NCBI GenBank assembly: GCA_017615245.1
Contig: JAGAAL010000007.1
Span: 1 to 49,191 of the forward strand
From: Bacteroidaceae bacterium
GTDB taxonomy: Bacteria > Bacteroidota > Bacteroidia > Bacteroidales > Bacteroidaceae
Direction of reading: 5' to 3'
DNA: 49,191 nt
In this document: positions 15,532 through 23,646 of the stretch, piece after piece
Layout: the number at the start of each line of letters is the position of its first letter
Position numbering within the stretch: position 1 is the stretch's first letter
Notes under the pieces: model-generated
What the model was told of the DNA's origin: nothing
The model's database searches: none
The model's input: only the letters and a program-made list of their open reading frames with translations
Made by a program: the position numbers and the translations under genes

Positions 15532-18062
15532 AACAGTATTTTCCATTGCATGTTGACAACCCAACGATTGGTAAACCAATCGGAGAACGTGTGGTTGTAG
15601 TCGCATCCCACACCTACTAGGTATTTCTTTCGCTGCAGAAAGTCTACCTGAATACCTGCACCAATTTCCGGTTTCAACTCCTTGTCTATTCGTAACATCT
15701 GATTATCCACATAGCGTCCGCCTGCATAGAGTCGCAGGGCAAAACGTGAGCTTGACCTGTTGGGTATTGAGAACTTGACACCTGCATCGAGATGTATCAT
15801 ATCAAAATTATCAGTCGCCACACCATCGTCAATGCTACAGGTTGCTACCCTACCCATTGCCTCGACTGCCCAGAATGGGTCAAAGAAATAGCTGTATTCC
15901 AGTCCGGCATCCATCACCGTGCTGCTACGTACTTTGTTTTCCTTGCCTGCCTCAAATCCGGAAATAAGTGTGAGCGAGCTAGGCTGTGTATTGTATTTGA
16001 TGGCTTGAACGACATCATACATCTTCAGCTTCGGACGATTGAACCCATCATCGCCAAATATCTTGTCGGTGATGAAATAGGCAAAATTCGTAGCAACCGC
16101 CCCAATGCCTGCTCCCACATAGGTGTCTGTCAACCAATGTTCATTGCGTCGTACCCTCATGAACTGCGTCGCTGTTGCGGTAGCATAACCTCCCACGCTA
16201 ATCCAAGGGCTGATATGTCCGTATTCGCGATGCAGAATCGTAGCACTCGCAAATGCCATCGCAGCATGTCCTGATGGCATACTCTTGAGGTCCACTCCAT
16301 TGGGACGTGTCTCATCGGTCACTTGTTTCCATGTATGGGTGATACCGTAAGTCAGTCCGTAAGCTAACGTATTGGCGACAAGCATCCGAAGGGTCTTACT
16401 TCGTGGTTGCACGCCCGCAGCCTTCAATCCCCAGGTCACAGCAAGGGGCGAGAATGCGATTCCGTAGTCGAGCACATCGGCATCATGCTGCTTCATAGGA
16501 ACAGACAACTGATTGCGGAATTCGCGGTCTTTATGCAAACTAAGCAGTCCTCGCAACAACAGGTTGAGTCCATCGGTATGGAACGCCTTTTCCTTGCGTG
16601 TCATCACGTCTTCATAATCCTCAATCACCCCTATCACCTGTTTGGCTTTCGCCTCAGCCATCAATTTCTCTATACGCGCCCAAAACGCCGAATCGACCTC
16701 TTCGTAATAGATGGAGTCGTTCTGTGCTTTTGCAGGCAGTATGGTCAGCAGGAGCAACAAAACAGGAATGCTACGTCTGAGCACTTTCTTCCATCTGATT
16801 GACAAGTAGAGCGTACGTACCAGTAGGTGAACGAAATAGCCCACATAGACAGCCTGAACACCGATAAACCTGAACAAGCCAAGATAGGCCAGCACGAATC
16901 CGAGCGCGGCAAACAACATGCAGTCGCGCACCTGACGCCCTGCAGTAGCACCTATGAAGATACCATCCCACATGAAAGCTGCACAACTAACGAACGGCAT
17001 CAATACCAACCAGAACAGGAACGGACGCGAGCCTTCGATGACGCTCTGGTCTTTTGTCATCAGCCCAACCATCTGTTCTCCGCCTATTAAATAGATTAAG
17101 GTAAATACCAGTCCTACTCCTAATGTCCATTGAAACAAGCGAGTGACTACCATACGGGTCATGGGTCGGTTCTGTGCACCGATATAACGTCCCACTAAAG
17201 CCTCGCCTGCGTATGCAAATCCATCTACGAAATAGCTGAATACCATAAACAGTTTCATCATGATAGTCCCAACTGCTAACACATTGTCGCCATATTTCGA
17301 GGTCAGCACCGTGAAACCTACATAAACCACCATGAATCCCAATGAGCGCAGAATGAGATTCCCGTTCAGAGCAAGCATTTGTTTCAGTCGCTCTGTTTCG
17401 TCTTTTGCCCAAAGTCGGATATACTGGAAATAATGCCTGTAGCCCACTACCATCAGTACGATTGATGTGAGCAGACCGGTATACTGCGCAATAACGGTCC
17501 CGTATGCCACACCGATAGCACCCAACGGGGTGAAGACAGCAAGATAGTAGCTCGCCCCCATATTCACCACATTCACCGTGATGTCGCACACCATTGGGCT
17601 TACCGTGTTCTGCATCCCGATAAACCAACCCTTGAACGCCATCAGCGATAAGGTAGCAGGAGCTGCCCATATGCGTATCCAGAAATACTGACGAGCAAAC
17701 TGTTCTACATCAGCCGAACAGGGCACACACCACATCACCGCATTGACAAACAGCCACCCGATAGCCCACACGAACAAGGCTCCAAGCAAAGAGAGCGTCA
17801 TACTTCCTGAGAAGATATCCATCATCGCCTGATTGTCGCCACGTCCGTAAGCCTGAGCCGTCATTCCGCCCGTACCTACACGCAGAAAACCGAAGTTCCA
17901 ATAGAGGAGGTCGAACAACATCGTACCAATCGCAATACCACCTATCGCTGAAGCATTCGCAATATGGCCGGCAATAGCAACATCCACAATACCCACAATG
18001 GGTACTGTGATGTTTGCTAAGATACTGGGAATGGCAAGACTTAGAATCTTTCTGTTCATCAA
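15528..18062 (-). CDS. MATE transporter fused to an exported PAP2 phosphatase/beta-barrel-like protein
   Basis: One uninterrupted 844-codon frame. Residues 1-425 are a full-length MATE (DinF-type) efflux transporter with about twelve helices (opening LSLAIPSILANITVPIVGIVD, then GGMTAQAYGRGD). Residues 427-447 read as a signal peptide: VLRRSIPVLLLLLTILPAKAQ. Residues 450-650 are a PAP2 phosphatase with all three motifs: KQVTDETRP, PSGHA, and R-x5-H-x3-D in RVRRNEHWLTD. The last 190 residues look like outer-membrane beta strands. Either the MATE is truly fused, with helix 13 placing PAP2 in the periplasm and possibly cut there, or a GTG at 16784-16782 starts a separate PAP2 gene in the same frame. 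The sequence alone cannot decide. Promoter box at 18079-18087. Confidence 0.85.
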   Translation of the reverse strand: MMNRKILSLAIPSILANITVPIVGIVDVAIAGHIANASAIGGIAIGTMLFDLLYWNFGFLRVGTGGMTAQAYGRGDNQAMMDIFSGSMTLSLLGALFVWAIGWLFVNAVMWCVPCSADVEQFARQYFWIRIWAAPATLSLMAFKGWFIGMQNTVSPMVCDITVNVVNMGASYYLAVFTPLGAIGVAYGTVIAQYTGLLTSIVLMVVGYRHYFQYIRLWAKDETERLKQMLALNGNLILRSLGFMVVYVGFTVLTSKYGDNVLAVGTIMMKLFMVFSYFVDGFAYAGEALVGRYIGAQNRPMTRMVVTRLFQWTLGVGLVFTLIYLIGGEQMVGLMTKDQSVIEGSRPFLFWLVLMPFVSCAAFMWDGIFIGATAGRQVRDCMLFAALGFVLAYLGLFRFIGVQAVYVGYFVHLLVRTLYLSIRWKKVLRRSIPVLLLLLTILPAKAQNDSIYYEEVDSAFWARIEKLMAEAKAKQVIGVIEDYEDVMTRKEKAFHTDGLNLLLRGLLSLHKDREFRNQLSVPMKQHDADVLDYGIAFSPLAVTWGLKAAGVQPRSKTLRMLVANTLAYGLTYGITHTWKQVTDETRPNGVDLKSMPSGHAAMAFASATILHREYGHISPWISVGGYATATATQFMRVRRNEHWLTDTYVGAGIGAVATNFAYFITDKIFGDDGFNRPKLKMYDVVQAIKYNTQPSSLTLISGFEAGKENKVRSSTVMDAGLEYSYFFDPFWAVEAMGRVATCSIDDGVATDNFDMIHLDAGVKFSIPNRSSSRFALRLYAGGRYVDNQMLRIDKELKPEIGAGIQVDFLQRKKYLVGVGCDYNHTFSDWFTNRWVVNMQWKILL

Positions 18063-18078
18063 TCATCCTAAATTTGCT

Positions 18079-18087
18079 GCAAAGGTA
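18079..18087 (-). promoter_or_regulatory. -7 promoter box for the MATE-PAP2 gene
   Basis: TACCTTTGC on the minus strand, 17 bases before the ATG and directly next to the GTTTAGA array. Confidence 0.7.
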
Positions 18088-18093
18088 CAAAAA

Positions 18094-18121
18094 GTTTAGA
18101 GTTTAGAGTTTAGAGTTTAGA
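18094..18121. repeat. Four perfect GTTTAGA heptamers
   Basis: Four exact tandem copies of GTTTAGA, then GTTT, between the divergent promoters of MATE-PAP2 and DUF3256. This is the cleanest of the seven-base repeat islands in the window. Confidence 0.9.
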
Positions 18122-18126
18122 GTTTT

Positions 18127-18170
18127 TTCATTTTTTCCATTTTACATTCTACGTTTTACATTTTTTTTCA
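18127..18170. repeat. AT-rich TTTTACATT-type island
   Basis: CCATTTTACATTCTACG followed by TTTTACATT and a T-run. It is non-coding here but matches the units seen inside signal-peptide coding segments elsewhere in the window. Confidence 0.55.
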
Positions 18171-18171
18171 C

Positions 18172-18180
18172 TAATTTTGC
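18172..18180 (+). promoter_or_regulatory. -7 promoter box for the DUF3256 gene
   Basis: TAATTTTGC, 19 bases before the ATG, in the 22-base module (18161-18182) identical to 12317-12338. Confidence 0.75.
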
Positions 18181-18199
18181 GCCAAAATCATACAAAGAC

Positions 18200-18787
18200 A
18201 TGAAGAAGCTCATCATCATCATCATCGCTGTTTGGTCTGTGGTCGGTAGTCTCAGTGCCCAGACCATCAAGCAGATTTTCCAGACACTTCCCGATACTAT
18301 CCTCCCGTCGCTCACGAAGAACGACCGACTCGACCTTATCGATCTTTTCGAAAACAATATGTCAAACGAAGTGAATAACCAGCTCAGGGGGAAATCGCGC
18401 ATGACACACCTCGATGACAACCTTACAAAGATACGACTCTCCGAACTCACGGAGGTGCAACTCTGCCGACTCGCTACTCCTACCAGCTACCTCATCTGCC
18501 TGATTCATTCCGTCAAGACTGATGCATGGGACAGCACCATCCGTTTCTACAATCCCGACTGGACACTCAACTCCAAAACAACTATCCTCAACACTCAACG
18601 CTCAACGCCAAACGCACAACTCTCCTTCACGCATCTCGACTTCACCAACGATACTACCCTCCAACTTAATACAGAAGCCCCTACCCTTACTACTCTTCCC
18701 GTTAAAGAAACGCCGGAGTATGCTTCTAAGGGGTCTCAAGAGGTTTCTTTAAATTGGGATTCTGCTCAATCGCGTTTCGTCCCATAA
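18200..18787 (+). CDS. DUF3256 family secreted protein
   Basis: 195 residues with a Sec signal peptide ending SLSAQ at about residue 21. The segment IKQIFQTLPDTILPSLTKNDRLDLIDLFENNM is typical of DUF3256, a Bacteroidetes-specific family of unknown function. The C-terminal third is unusual: residues 130-141 (LNTQRSTPNAQL) are encoded by five tandem heptamers at 18587-18621, and residues 168-184 lie across a perfect ten-base inverted repeat (18702-18711 and 18743-18752). Both look like repeat sequence that has become coding. It is followed after 30 bases by the Wzx-like flippase on the same strand, with no promoter box between, so the two are probably co-transcribed. Confidence 0.8.
   Translation: MKKLIIIIIAVWSVVGSLSAQTIKQIFQTLPDTILPSLTKNDRLDLIDLFENNMSNEVNNQLRGKSRMTHLDDNLTKIRLSELTEVQLCRLATPTSYLICLIHSVKTDAWDSTIRFYNPDWTLNSKTTILNTQRSTPNAQLSFTHLDFTNDTTLQLNTEAPTLTTLPVKETPEYASKGSQEVSLNWDSAQSRFVP
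18587..18621. repeat. Five heptamers inside the DUF3256 gene
   Basis: CTCAACA, CTCAACG, CTCAACG, CCAAACG, CACAACT in tandem, in frame. Compare AACTCTC at 1673-1714 and the CAACTCT/CAACTTT units near 33300-33350. Confidence 0.8.
18702..18752. repeat. Perfect inverted repeat inside the DUF3256 gene
   Basis: TTAAAGAAAC at 18702-18711 and GTTTCTTTAA at 18743-18752 enclose 31 bases. It falls in the variable C-terminal part of the coding region. Confidence 0.7.
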
Positions 18788-18817
18788 GACCCTATACTCT
18801 AAACAACCCCACCTCAC

Positions 18818-20338
18818 ATGTCAAACAGTCGCATCGCCCGCAATACTCTTTATCTCTACGGTCAGCAGATCGTACAGATGATTGTGGGCCTTGTTACCAC
18901 CCGTGTCCTTATTCAATCGCTTGGTAAGATCGACTACGGACTGTTCAGCGTATTGGGAGGTGTAATGTCGGTCTTCATGGTGCTCAACGCTATCGAGGCA
19001 GCCACCATGCGGTTCATCACCTTCGAGCAAGGAAAGGGAAGCGATACCGCTCGCATACATGTGGTCTTCAGTACAGCTCAGCATGTTCATTTCGCCATAG
19101 CAGGCATCGTATTGCTTGTAGCCGAGACTATAGGTATGTATTATGTATGCAACCATCTTGTCATGCCTCCCGAGCGACTCACGGCAGTTATTGTCGTCTT
19201 CCAACTCTATCTTGTGGCTACCCTTTTCGCTATTATCAGCGCACCCTTCGATGCCCTCATCGTAGCGCACGAGCGGATGGGTGTGTTTGCCTCTATCAGC
19301 ATCTACCAGACCTTCATTAACCTTGCTATCGTGTTTATCGTGAAGTATGCCGAGACCGACCGCCTCATCCTTTATGCTGCACTCATCATGCTCTTGCAAG
19401 TCAGTCTGCGACTTATTTACGGGTGGTATTGCAATCGTCATTTTCCTGAGACACGAGGTCGTTGGGTGTTCGACCGCAAACTGTTCTCTCAGATGTTCCG
19501 TTTCGGTATCTGGTCATTCAACGGAACGCTTGCAACGATAGGCTACACACAAGGTATCAATCTGCTGCTCAACTACTTCTTCGGTCCTTTGCTCAATACA
19601 GCCTTCTCGCTGGCAAACTCTGTCTATTCGAAGTTGTATAGCTTTGCTGAGAACTTCCTCATCGCTGTCAAGCCACAATTGGTAAAGAGCTACGCAGCAG
19701 GCAACCTCGATAATATGCATCGGTTGATGATCACCTCTTCACAGTTGGGCGTCTATCTCATGTTCATCATGTCGCTCCCCGTGATGCTCGAAACCCACTT
19801 CATCTACTACTTGTGGATTGGCGAAGTGACCGACCACACCGTGTGGTTCCTACGTATTGCCCTCTTCTCTATCGGAGTGAACACTCTTGGGAATGTTATG
19901 ACGATGAGCATACAGGCAACAGGACGAATTGCCAAATATCAACTTATCGAAGGCAACTTGTTACTGCTCACCGTACCCCTCGCTTGGTTCTGTCTGTGGA
20001 AGGGACTGCCTCCCGAGTCTGTATTCTGTGTCCAGCTACTCATGTTTGTAATCACTCAAGTGGCACGCACACTCATCGTATGTCCCGCCCTTCAGATGTC
20101 AATATGGTACTATGTGCGTAAGGTGATGATACGTCCTGCTATCGTCATACTGATAGGCAGTATCATTCCTGTGCTGGTTCACAACTACGGAGGCCTGTCC
20201 ACCCACCCCATCACTCAGGTGATCATAGTAACGTTTGTCAGCCTTCTCTCTTCCAGCCTTGCAGTCTACTACATCGGATGCTCAAGCTCACAGCGTCAGC
20301 TGGTGCGCCAGAAGCTTCGTAACATCATCCATCGGTGA
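18818..20338 (+). CDS. Wzx-like oligosaccharide flippase / polysaccharide biosynthesis membrane protein
   Basis: 506 residues with about fourteen hydrophobic helices. The opening NSRIARNTLYLYGQQIVQMIVGLVTTRVLI and LGKIDYGLFSVLGGVMSVF are typical of the MOP superfamily Wzx/O-antigen flippase branch. Such proteins turn lipid-linked oligosaccharides over the inner membrane during O-antigen or capsule assembly. No glycosyltransferases or polymerase are adjacent, so the linked glycan is unknown and this looks like an orphan flippase. It follows the DUF3256 gene by 30 bases. The C-terminal 25 residues are hydrophilic (SSSQRQLVRQKLRN). It is distinct from the MATE half at 15528-18062, although both belong to the MOP superfamily. 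Confidence 0.87.
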   Translation: MSNSRIARNTLYLYGQQIVQMIVGLVTTRVLIQSLGKIDYGLFSVLGGVMSVFMVLNAIEAATMRFITFEQGKGSDTARIHVVFSTAQHVHFAIAGIVLLVAETIGMYYVCNHLVMPPERLTAVIVVFQLYLVATLFAIISAPFDALIVAHERMGVFASISIYQTFINLAIVFIVKYAETDRLILYAALIMLLQVSLRLIYGWYCNRHFPETRGRWVFDRKLFSQMFRFGIWSFNGTLATIGYTQGINLLLNYFFGPLLNTAFSLANSVYSKLYSFAENFLIAVKPQLVKSYAAGNLDNMHRLMITSSQLGVYLMFIMSLPVMLETHFIYYLWIGEVTDHTVWFLRIALFSIGVNTLGNVMTMSIQATGRIAKYQLIEGNLLLLTVPLAWFCLWKGLPPESVFCVQLLMFVITQVARTLIVCPALQMSIWYYVRKVMIRPAIVILIGSIIPVLVHNYGGLSTHPITQVIIVTFVSLLSSSLAVYYIGCSSSQRQLVRQKLRNIIHR

Positions 20339-20401
20339 TACGTTGAAACAAAAACATAAGGATTTGAACGATTATTGATACATCATATATTATATATATA
20401 G

Positions 20402-20410
20402 TAATTTTGC
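20402..20410 (+). promoter_or_regulatory. -7 promoter box for the first GH43 gene
   Basis: TAATTTTGC after a run of TA dinucleotides (20387-20400), 24 bases before the ATG. Confidence 0.7.
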
Positions 20411-20434
20411 ACCGAAATACAATAAGGATACAGA

Positions 20435-21958
20435 ATGGGAATTAAATACTATTTCGTAGCGACAGCGATGATGCTGACAACAAGCCTGATGGCTCAGAAC
20501 CCGATTATATGTGACCGATATACAGCAGACCCTGCCCCATACGTACATGGGGACACACTTTACCTGTTTGTGGATCATGACGACGATGTGACCGAAAACG
20601 GGTATTTCACGATGAGAGACTGGTTGCTATATTGTACGGTCGATATGGTGAACTGGACGTATCTTGGTACTCCCGTCACACCGAAAATTTTTACATGGGC
20701 AAAGCAGGATAACGACTGCTGGGCAAGTCAATGTATCGAGCGCAACGGACGATGGTATTGGTATTGTACAGCAACCATCAAGGGACAGGCCTATCCTGGG
20801 GTTGGTGTGGCATACGCTAACAACCCTGCGGGACCTTATAAGGCTCAGTCGAAACCATTAGTGCAGGGGTGGTTCGTTATTGACCCAACGGTCTTCATCG
20901 ATGATGACGGACAAGCATACCTGATGTGGGGTAACAACAACCTTTGGTACTCAAAACTCTCGCGCACGATGCTCTCATTGCAAGGCACAACAACGAAAGT
21001 GAATATCACCGACGAGAAAGCATTCGGCCCATATAAGGGATATAATGATGACGGAAGTCCGAAACCCAATTACGAAGAAGCTCCTTGGCTTTATAAGCTG
21101 AACGGCAAGTACTATCTGGAATATGCTGCAGGCGGTGTACCTGAACATTGGGCATACTCTACAGCAGATAAGATTAGCGGACCGTGGACCTATCAGGGAA
21201 AGGTGATGGGTGAGGCCAAGAACAGCTTTACGATTCATGGTGGCAGTGTGGACTTCAAAGGTCACAGCTACATTTTCTACCACAACGGTGCCTTGCCAGG
21301 TGGAGGCGGTTACAAACGCTCTACCTGTGTAGAAGAATTCACACGTAATGCTGACGGCAGCATCCCATTCATTCAGTTCACGACGAAGGGTGTAAATCCG
21401 CTTCAGACCCTGAATCCATACGAACTGCAACAGGCAGAGACCATCAACCAGAGTTCGGGTATCAAGTGTGAAGGTGACTATAATGGTTGCTATGTGACGA
21501 ACATCCATTCGAGCGATTACATCAAAGTGCGCAACGTGGATTTCGGCGAGACAGGCACAGAGACATTTACTGCACGTATCGCTTCAGCAGGCAGAGGATT
21601 GATGGTGGTACGTACGGGTTCAAAAACGGGAAGCATCTTAGCACGGGTGCAGATACTATCGACAGGCGGGTTGGATGTGTGGGAAGATATCAGTGTGACC
21701 ACATCGCGCACGGTAAAAGGCATTCAAGACCTGTATTTCACCTTCACGGGTAGCACATCGGGCACAACCCTCTTCAACTTCGATTCGTGGCAATTCAGCG
21801 AAGTGGGTAGTGAAATAAAAGAGGTGAAAGGTGAGACGTCTGAAGAGAGAAGCAAGACCGAAATTTATAACCTTTACGGTCAAAAACTTCAAAATATAGA
21901 CGATGCTCCTCAAAAATCAATCATTATTACACCTCGAGGAAAGGTGTTCAAAAAATAA
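20435..21958 (+). CDS. Secreted GH43 glycosidase with CBM6-like domain
   Basis: 507 residues, Sec signal cut after LMAQ (about residue 21). The five-bladed GH43 core (about 22-320) shows the three acidic residues in family context: base D32 (TADPAP), pKa modulator D150 (VIDPTVF) and acid E215 (YEEAPWLY). Residues 335-460 (QAETINQSSGIKC, DYIKVRNVDFG, VWEDISVTTSRTVKGIQDLYFTF split over several strands) resemble CBM6, a xylan- or glucan-binding module. The last 35 residues (IYNLYGQKLQ ... ITPRGKVFKK) resemble a degenerate type IX sorting tail. Probable activity is alpha-L-arabinofuranosidase or beta-xylosidase on arabinoxylan-type chains; the exact subfamily cannot be fixed by eye. It leads a three-gene glycosidase set. 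Confidence 0.9.
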   Translation: MGIKYYFVATAMMLTTSLMAQNPIICDRYTADPAPYVHGDTLYLFVDHDDDVTENGYFTMRDWLLYCTVDMVNWTYLGTPVTPKIFTWAKQDNDCWASQCIERNGRWYWYCTATIKGQAYPGVGVAYANNPAGPYKAQSKPLVQGWFVIDPTVFIDDDGQAYLMWGNNNLWYSKLSRTMLSLQGTTTKVNITDEKAFGPYKGYNDDGSPKPNYEEAPWLYKLNGKYYLEYAAGGVPEHWAYSTADKISGPWTYQGKVMGEAKNSFTIHGGSVDFKGHSYIFYHNGALPGGGGYKRSTCVEEFTRNADGSIPFIQFTTKGVNPLQTLNPYELQQAETINQSSGIKCEGDYNGCYVTNIHSSDYIKVRNVDFGETGTETFTARIASAGRGLMVVRTGSKTGSILARVQILSTGGLDVWEDISVTTSRTVKGIQDLYFTFTGSTSGTTLFNFDSWQFSEVGSEIKEVKGETSEERSKTEIYNLYGQKLQNIDDAPQKSIIITPRGKVFKK

Positions 21959-21962
21959 TTAC

Positions 21963-21970
21963 TAAATTTG
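21963..21970 (+). promoter_or_regulatory. -7 promoter box between the two GH43 genes
   Basis: TAAATTTG, matching TAnnTTTG, begins five bases after the preceding stop codon and 28 bases before the next ATG, suggesting an internal promoter. Confidence 0.55.
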
Positions 21971-21997
21971 TAGCGCAAATCTTTAACAATCACGAAT

Positions 21998-23590
21998 ATG
22001 AAACTGAAATCTACTTTGGTAGTCATCGCACTACTCTTGGGCACAACATTGAATGTGGCTCAAGCACAAACCACGAAAATGGTTAACCCTCTTACTTACA
22101 CTGACATTCCCGATAATGACGTCATCCGTGTAGGTGACGACTTCTATATGGTCAGTACGACAATGTTTCTCTGTCCTGGTGCTCCTATCATGCACTCAAA
22201 GGATCTGGTACATTGGCGCATCATTAGCTACATCTACGACTATATTGCAGATGATGACATCTACAACCTGCGTAACGGAAAGGATGCTTACGGTAAAGGC
22301 CAATGGGCAACTACCCTGCGTTACCACAACGGTGTGTTCTATGCGCTGTTCATCGCAAACGATCAGCATAAAACCTACGTGTATCGCACGACCGACATCA
22401 CGAAGAGCTACTGGGAGCGTAACGAAATCGAAGGCGCATTCTTCCACGATGCTTCCTTGCTGTTCGACAACGACGGTAAGGTGTACGTAGTCTATGGAAA
22501 CGGCGAGTTGCACATCACAGAGCTGACACCCGACCTAAGAGCCAAGAAGCAGGGAGGTGTGGATCAGGTGCTCATCAACACTCCTCGTCAGGGATTCGGA
22601 CTTAGAGCAGAGGGTGCTCACTTCTATCATATCGGTGAATACTACTACGTACTCGTGATTGACTGGCCAAGCGGCAAACCTCGTACCGAACGTTGCTTCC
22701 GCAGCAAAACTCTCCTCGGCCCATACGAAGAGAAGATCGTGCTACAAGGAGCATTCGACGGACGTGGTGACGGTGTGGCTCAAGGAGCTATCGTAGATAC
22801 ACCTAAGGGCGACTGGTACGGAGTCATTTTCCAAGACCACGGAGGTGTGGGGCGTGTTCCTACCCTTCAGCCTATGAAGTGGATGGACGGATGGCCAATC
22901 CTCGGTGACAATACCATCCCGGTAAAGGAATTTGATGTGAACCTCGCACCTTATGGTGAAGACCACATCTGGGCAAACGATGAGTTCAACTACAAGTCGA
23001 ACGACGAACTCGACCTCGTATGGCAATGGAACCACAAACCTATCAATGCTGACTGGTCGGTAACCGCTCGTAAGGGTTGGATGCGACTCCAGACGAGCCA
23101 AATAGCTACCAACCTCTTCAACGCCCGTAACACCCTCACACAACGTACGGTAGGTCCCCGCTGTATGAACGAAACCTTGCTTGATGCATCAGGCATGAAG
23201 CCTGGTGACAAGGCTGGTTTGGCTGCCTTCCAGACCAACTTCTGCTCTATCGGTGTGGAGGTCGACGATAACGGCAAACGTTTCGTGGTAGCTACCAGCG
23301 GTTCACGTCGTGATGCTAAGGAAGTGTTGCGTATGCCGCTCAAGGGAAAGAAAGTGTGGTTGCGTATGAAGTATGTCTTCACTCCACAGGCCGACGATAG
23401 TTGCGGTCCCGACAAAGCATTCATGAGCTACTCTACTGACGGCAAGCGCTGGGTGGATGTAGACAATCAGTTACAGATGCGATTCACACTCGACCTCTTC
23501 ATCGGCTACAAGGCTGCACTCTATAACTACCCAACGAAGCAGACAGGCGGTTATGCAGACTTCGATTACTTCCATCAGTGGGTATACTAA
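21998..23590 (+). CDS. Secreted GH43 glycosidase, beta-xylosidase type with C-terminal beta-sandwich
   Basis: 530 residues with a Sec signal ending AQAQ near residue 24. The GH43 core carries base D36 (YTDIPDNDVIRVGDDFYMVST), D151 (FFHDASLLFD) and acid E205 (LRAEGAHFYH). The long PTLQPMKWMDGWPIL segment and the C-terminal concanavalin-like sandwich (about 335-530, with GLAAFQTNFCSIGVEVDD) are the layout of xylosidase/arabinofuranosidase GH43 proteins such as subfamily 12. The enzyme would release xylose or arabinose from oligosaccharides in the periplasm or outside the cell. GH31 follows 56 bases later with no promoter box seen, so the two may be one transcript. Confidence 0.92.
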   Translation: MKLKSTLVVIALLLGTTLNVAQAQTTKMVNPLTYTDIPDNDVIRVGDDFYMVSTTMFLCPGAPIMHSKDLVHWRIISYIYDYIADDDIYNLRNGKDAYGKGQWATTLRYHNGVFYALFIANDQHKTYVYRTTDITKSYWERNEIEGAFFHDASLLFDNDGKVYVVYGNGELHITELTPDLRAKKQGGVDQVLINTPRQGFGLRAEGAHFYHIGEYYYVLVIDWPSGKPRTERCFRSKTLLGPYEEKIVLQGAFDGRGDGVAQGAIVDTPKGDWYGVIFQDHGGVGRVPTLQPMKWMDGWPILGDNTIPVKEFDVNLAPYGEDHIWANDEFNYKSNDELDLVWQWNHKPINADWSVTARKGWMRLQTSQIATNLFNARNTLTQRTVGPRCMNETLLDASGMKPGDKAGLAAFQTNFCSIGVEVDDNGKRFVVATSGSRRDAKEVLRMPLKGKKVWLRMKYVFTPQADDSCGPDKAFMSYSTDGKRWVDVDNQLQMRFTLDLFIGYKAALYNYPTKQTGGYADFDYFHQWVY

Positions 23591-23646
23591 AGTTGATAGT
23601 TTAAAGAAAAGCGAATTAATTCAGAGCTGAAAGAAATAGAACTCTT

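Noticed and set aside
15531-15606. Longer N-terminus for the EamA permease
   Set aside because: The extension lies wholly inside the end of the upstream gene and is not hydrophobic; the ATGA overlap start fits better.
18094-18121. GTTTAGA array as a CRISPR array or telomere-like sequence
   Set aside because: There are no spacers and only four direct seven-base copies; the likeness to telomere repeats has no biological link in a bacterium of this kind.
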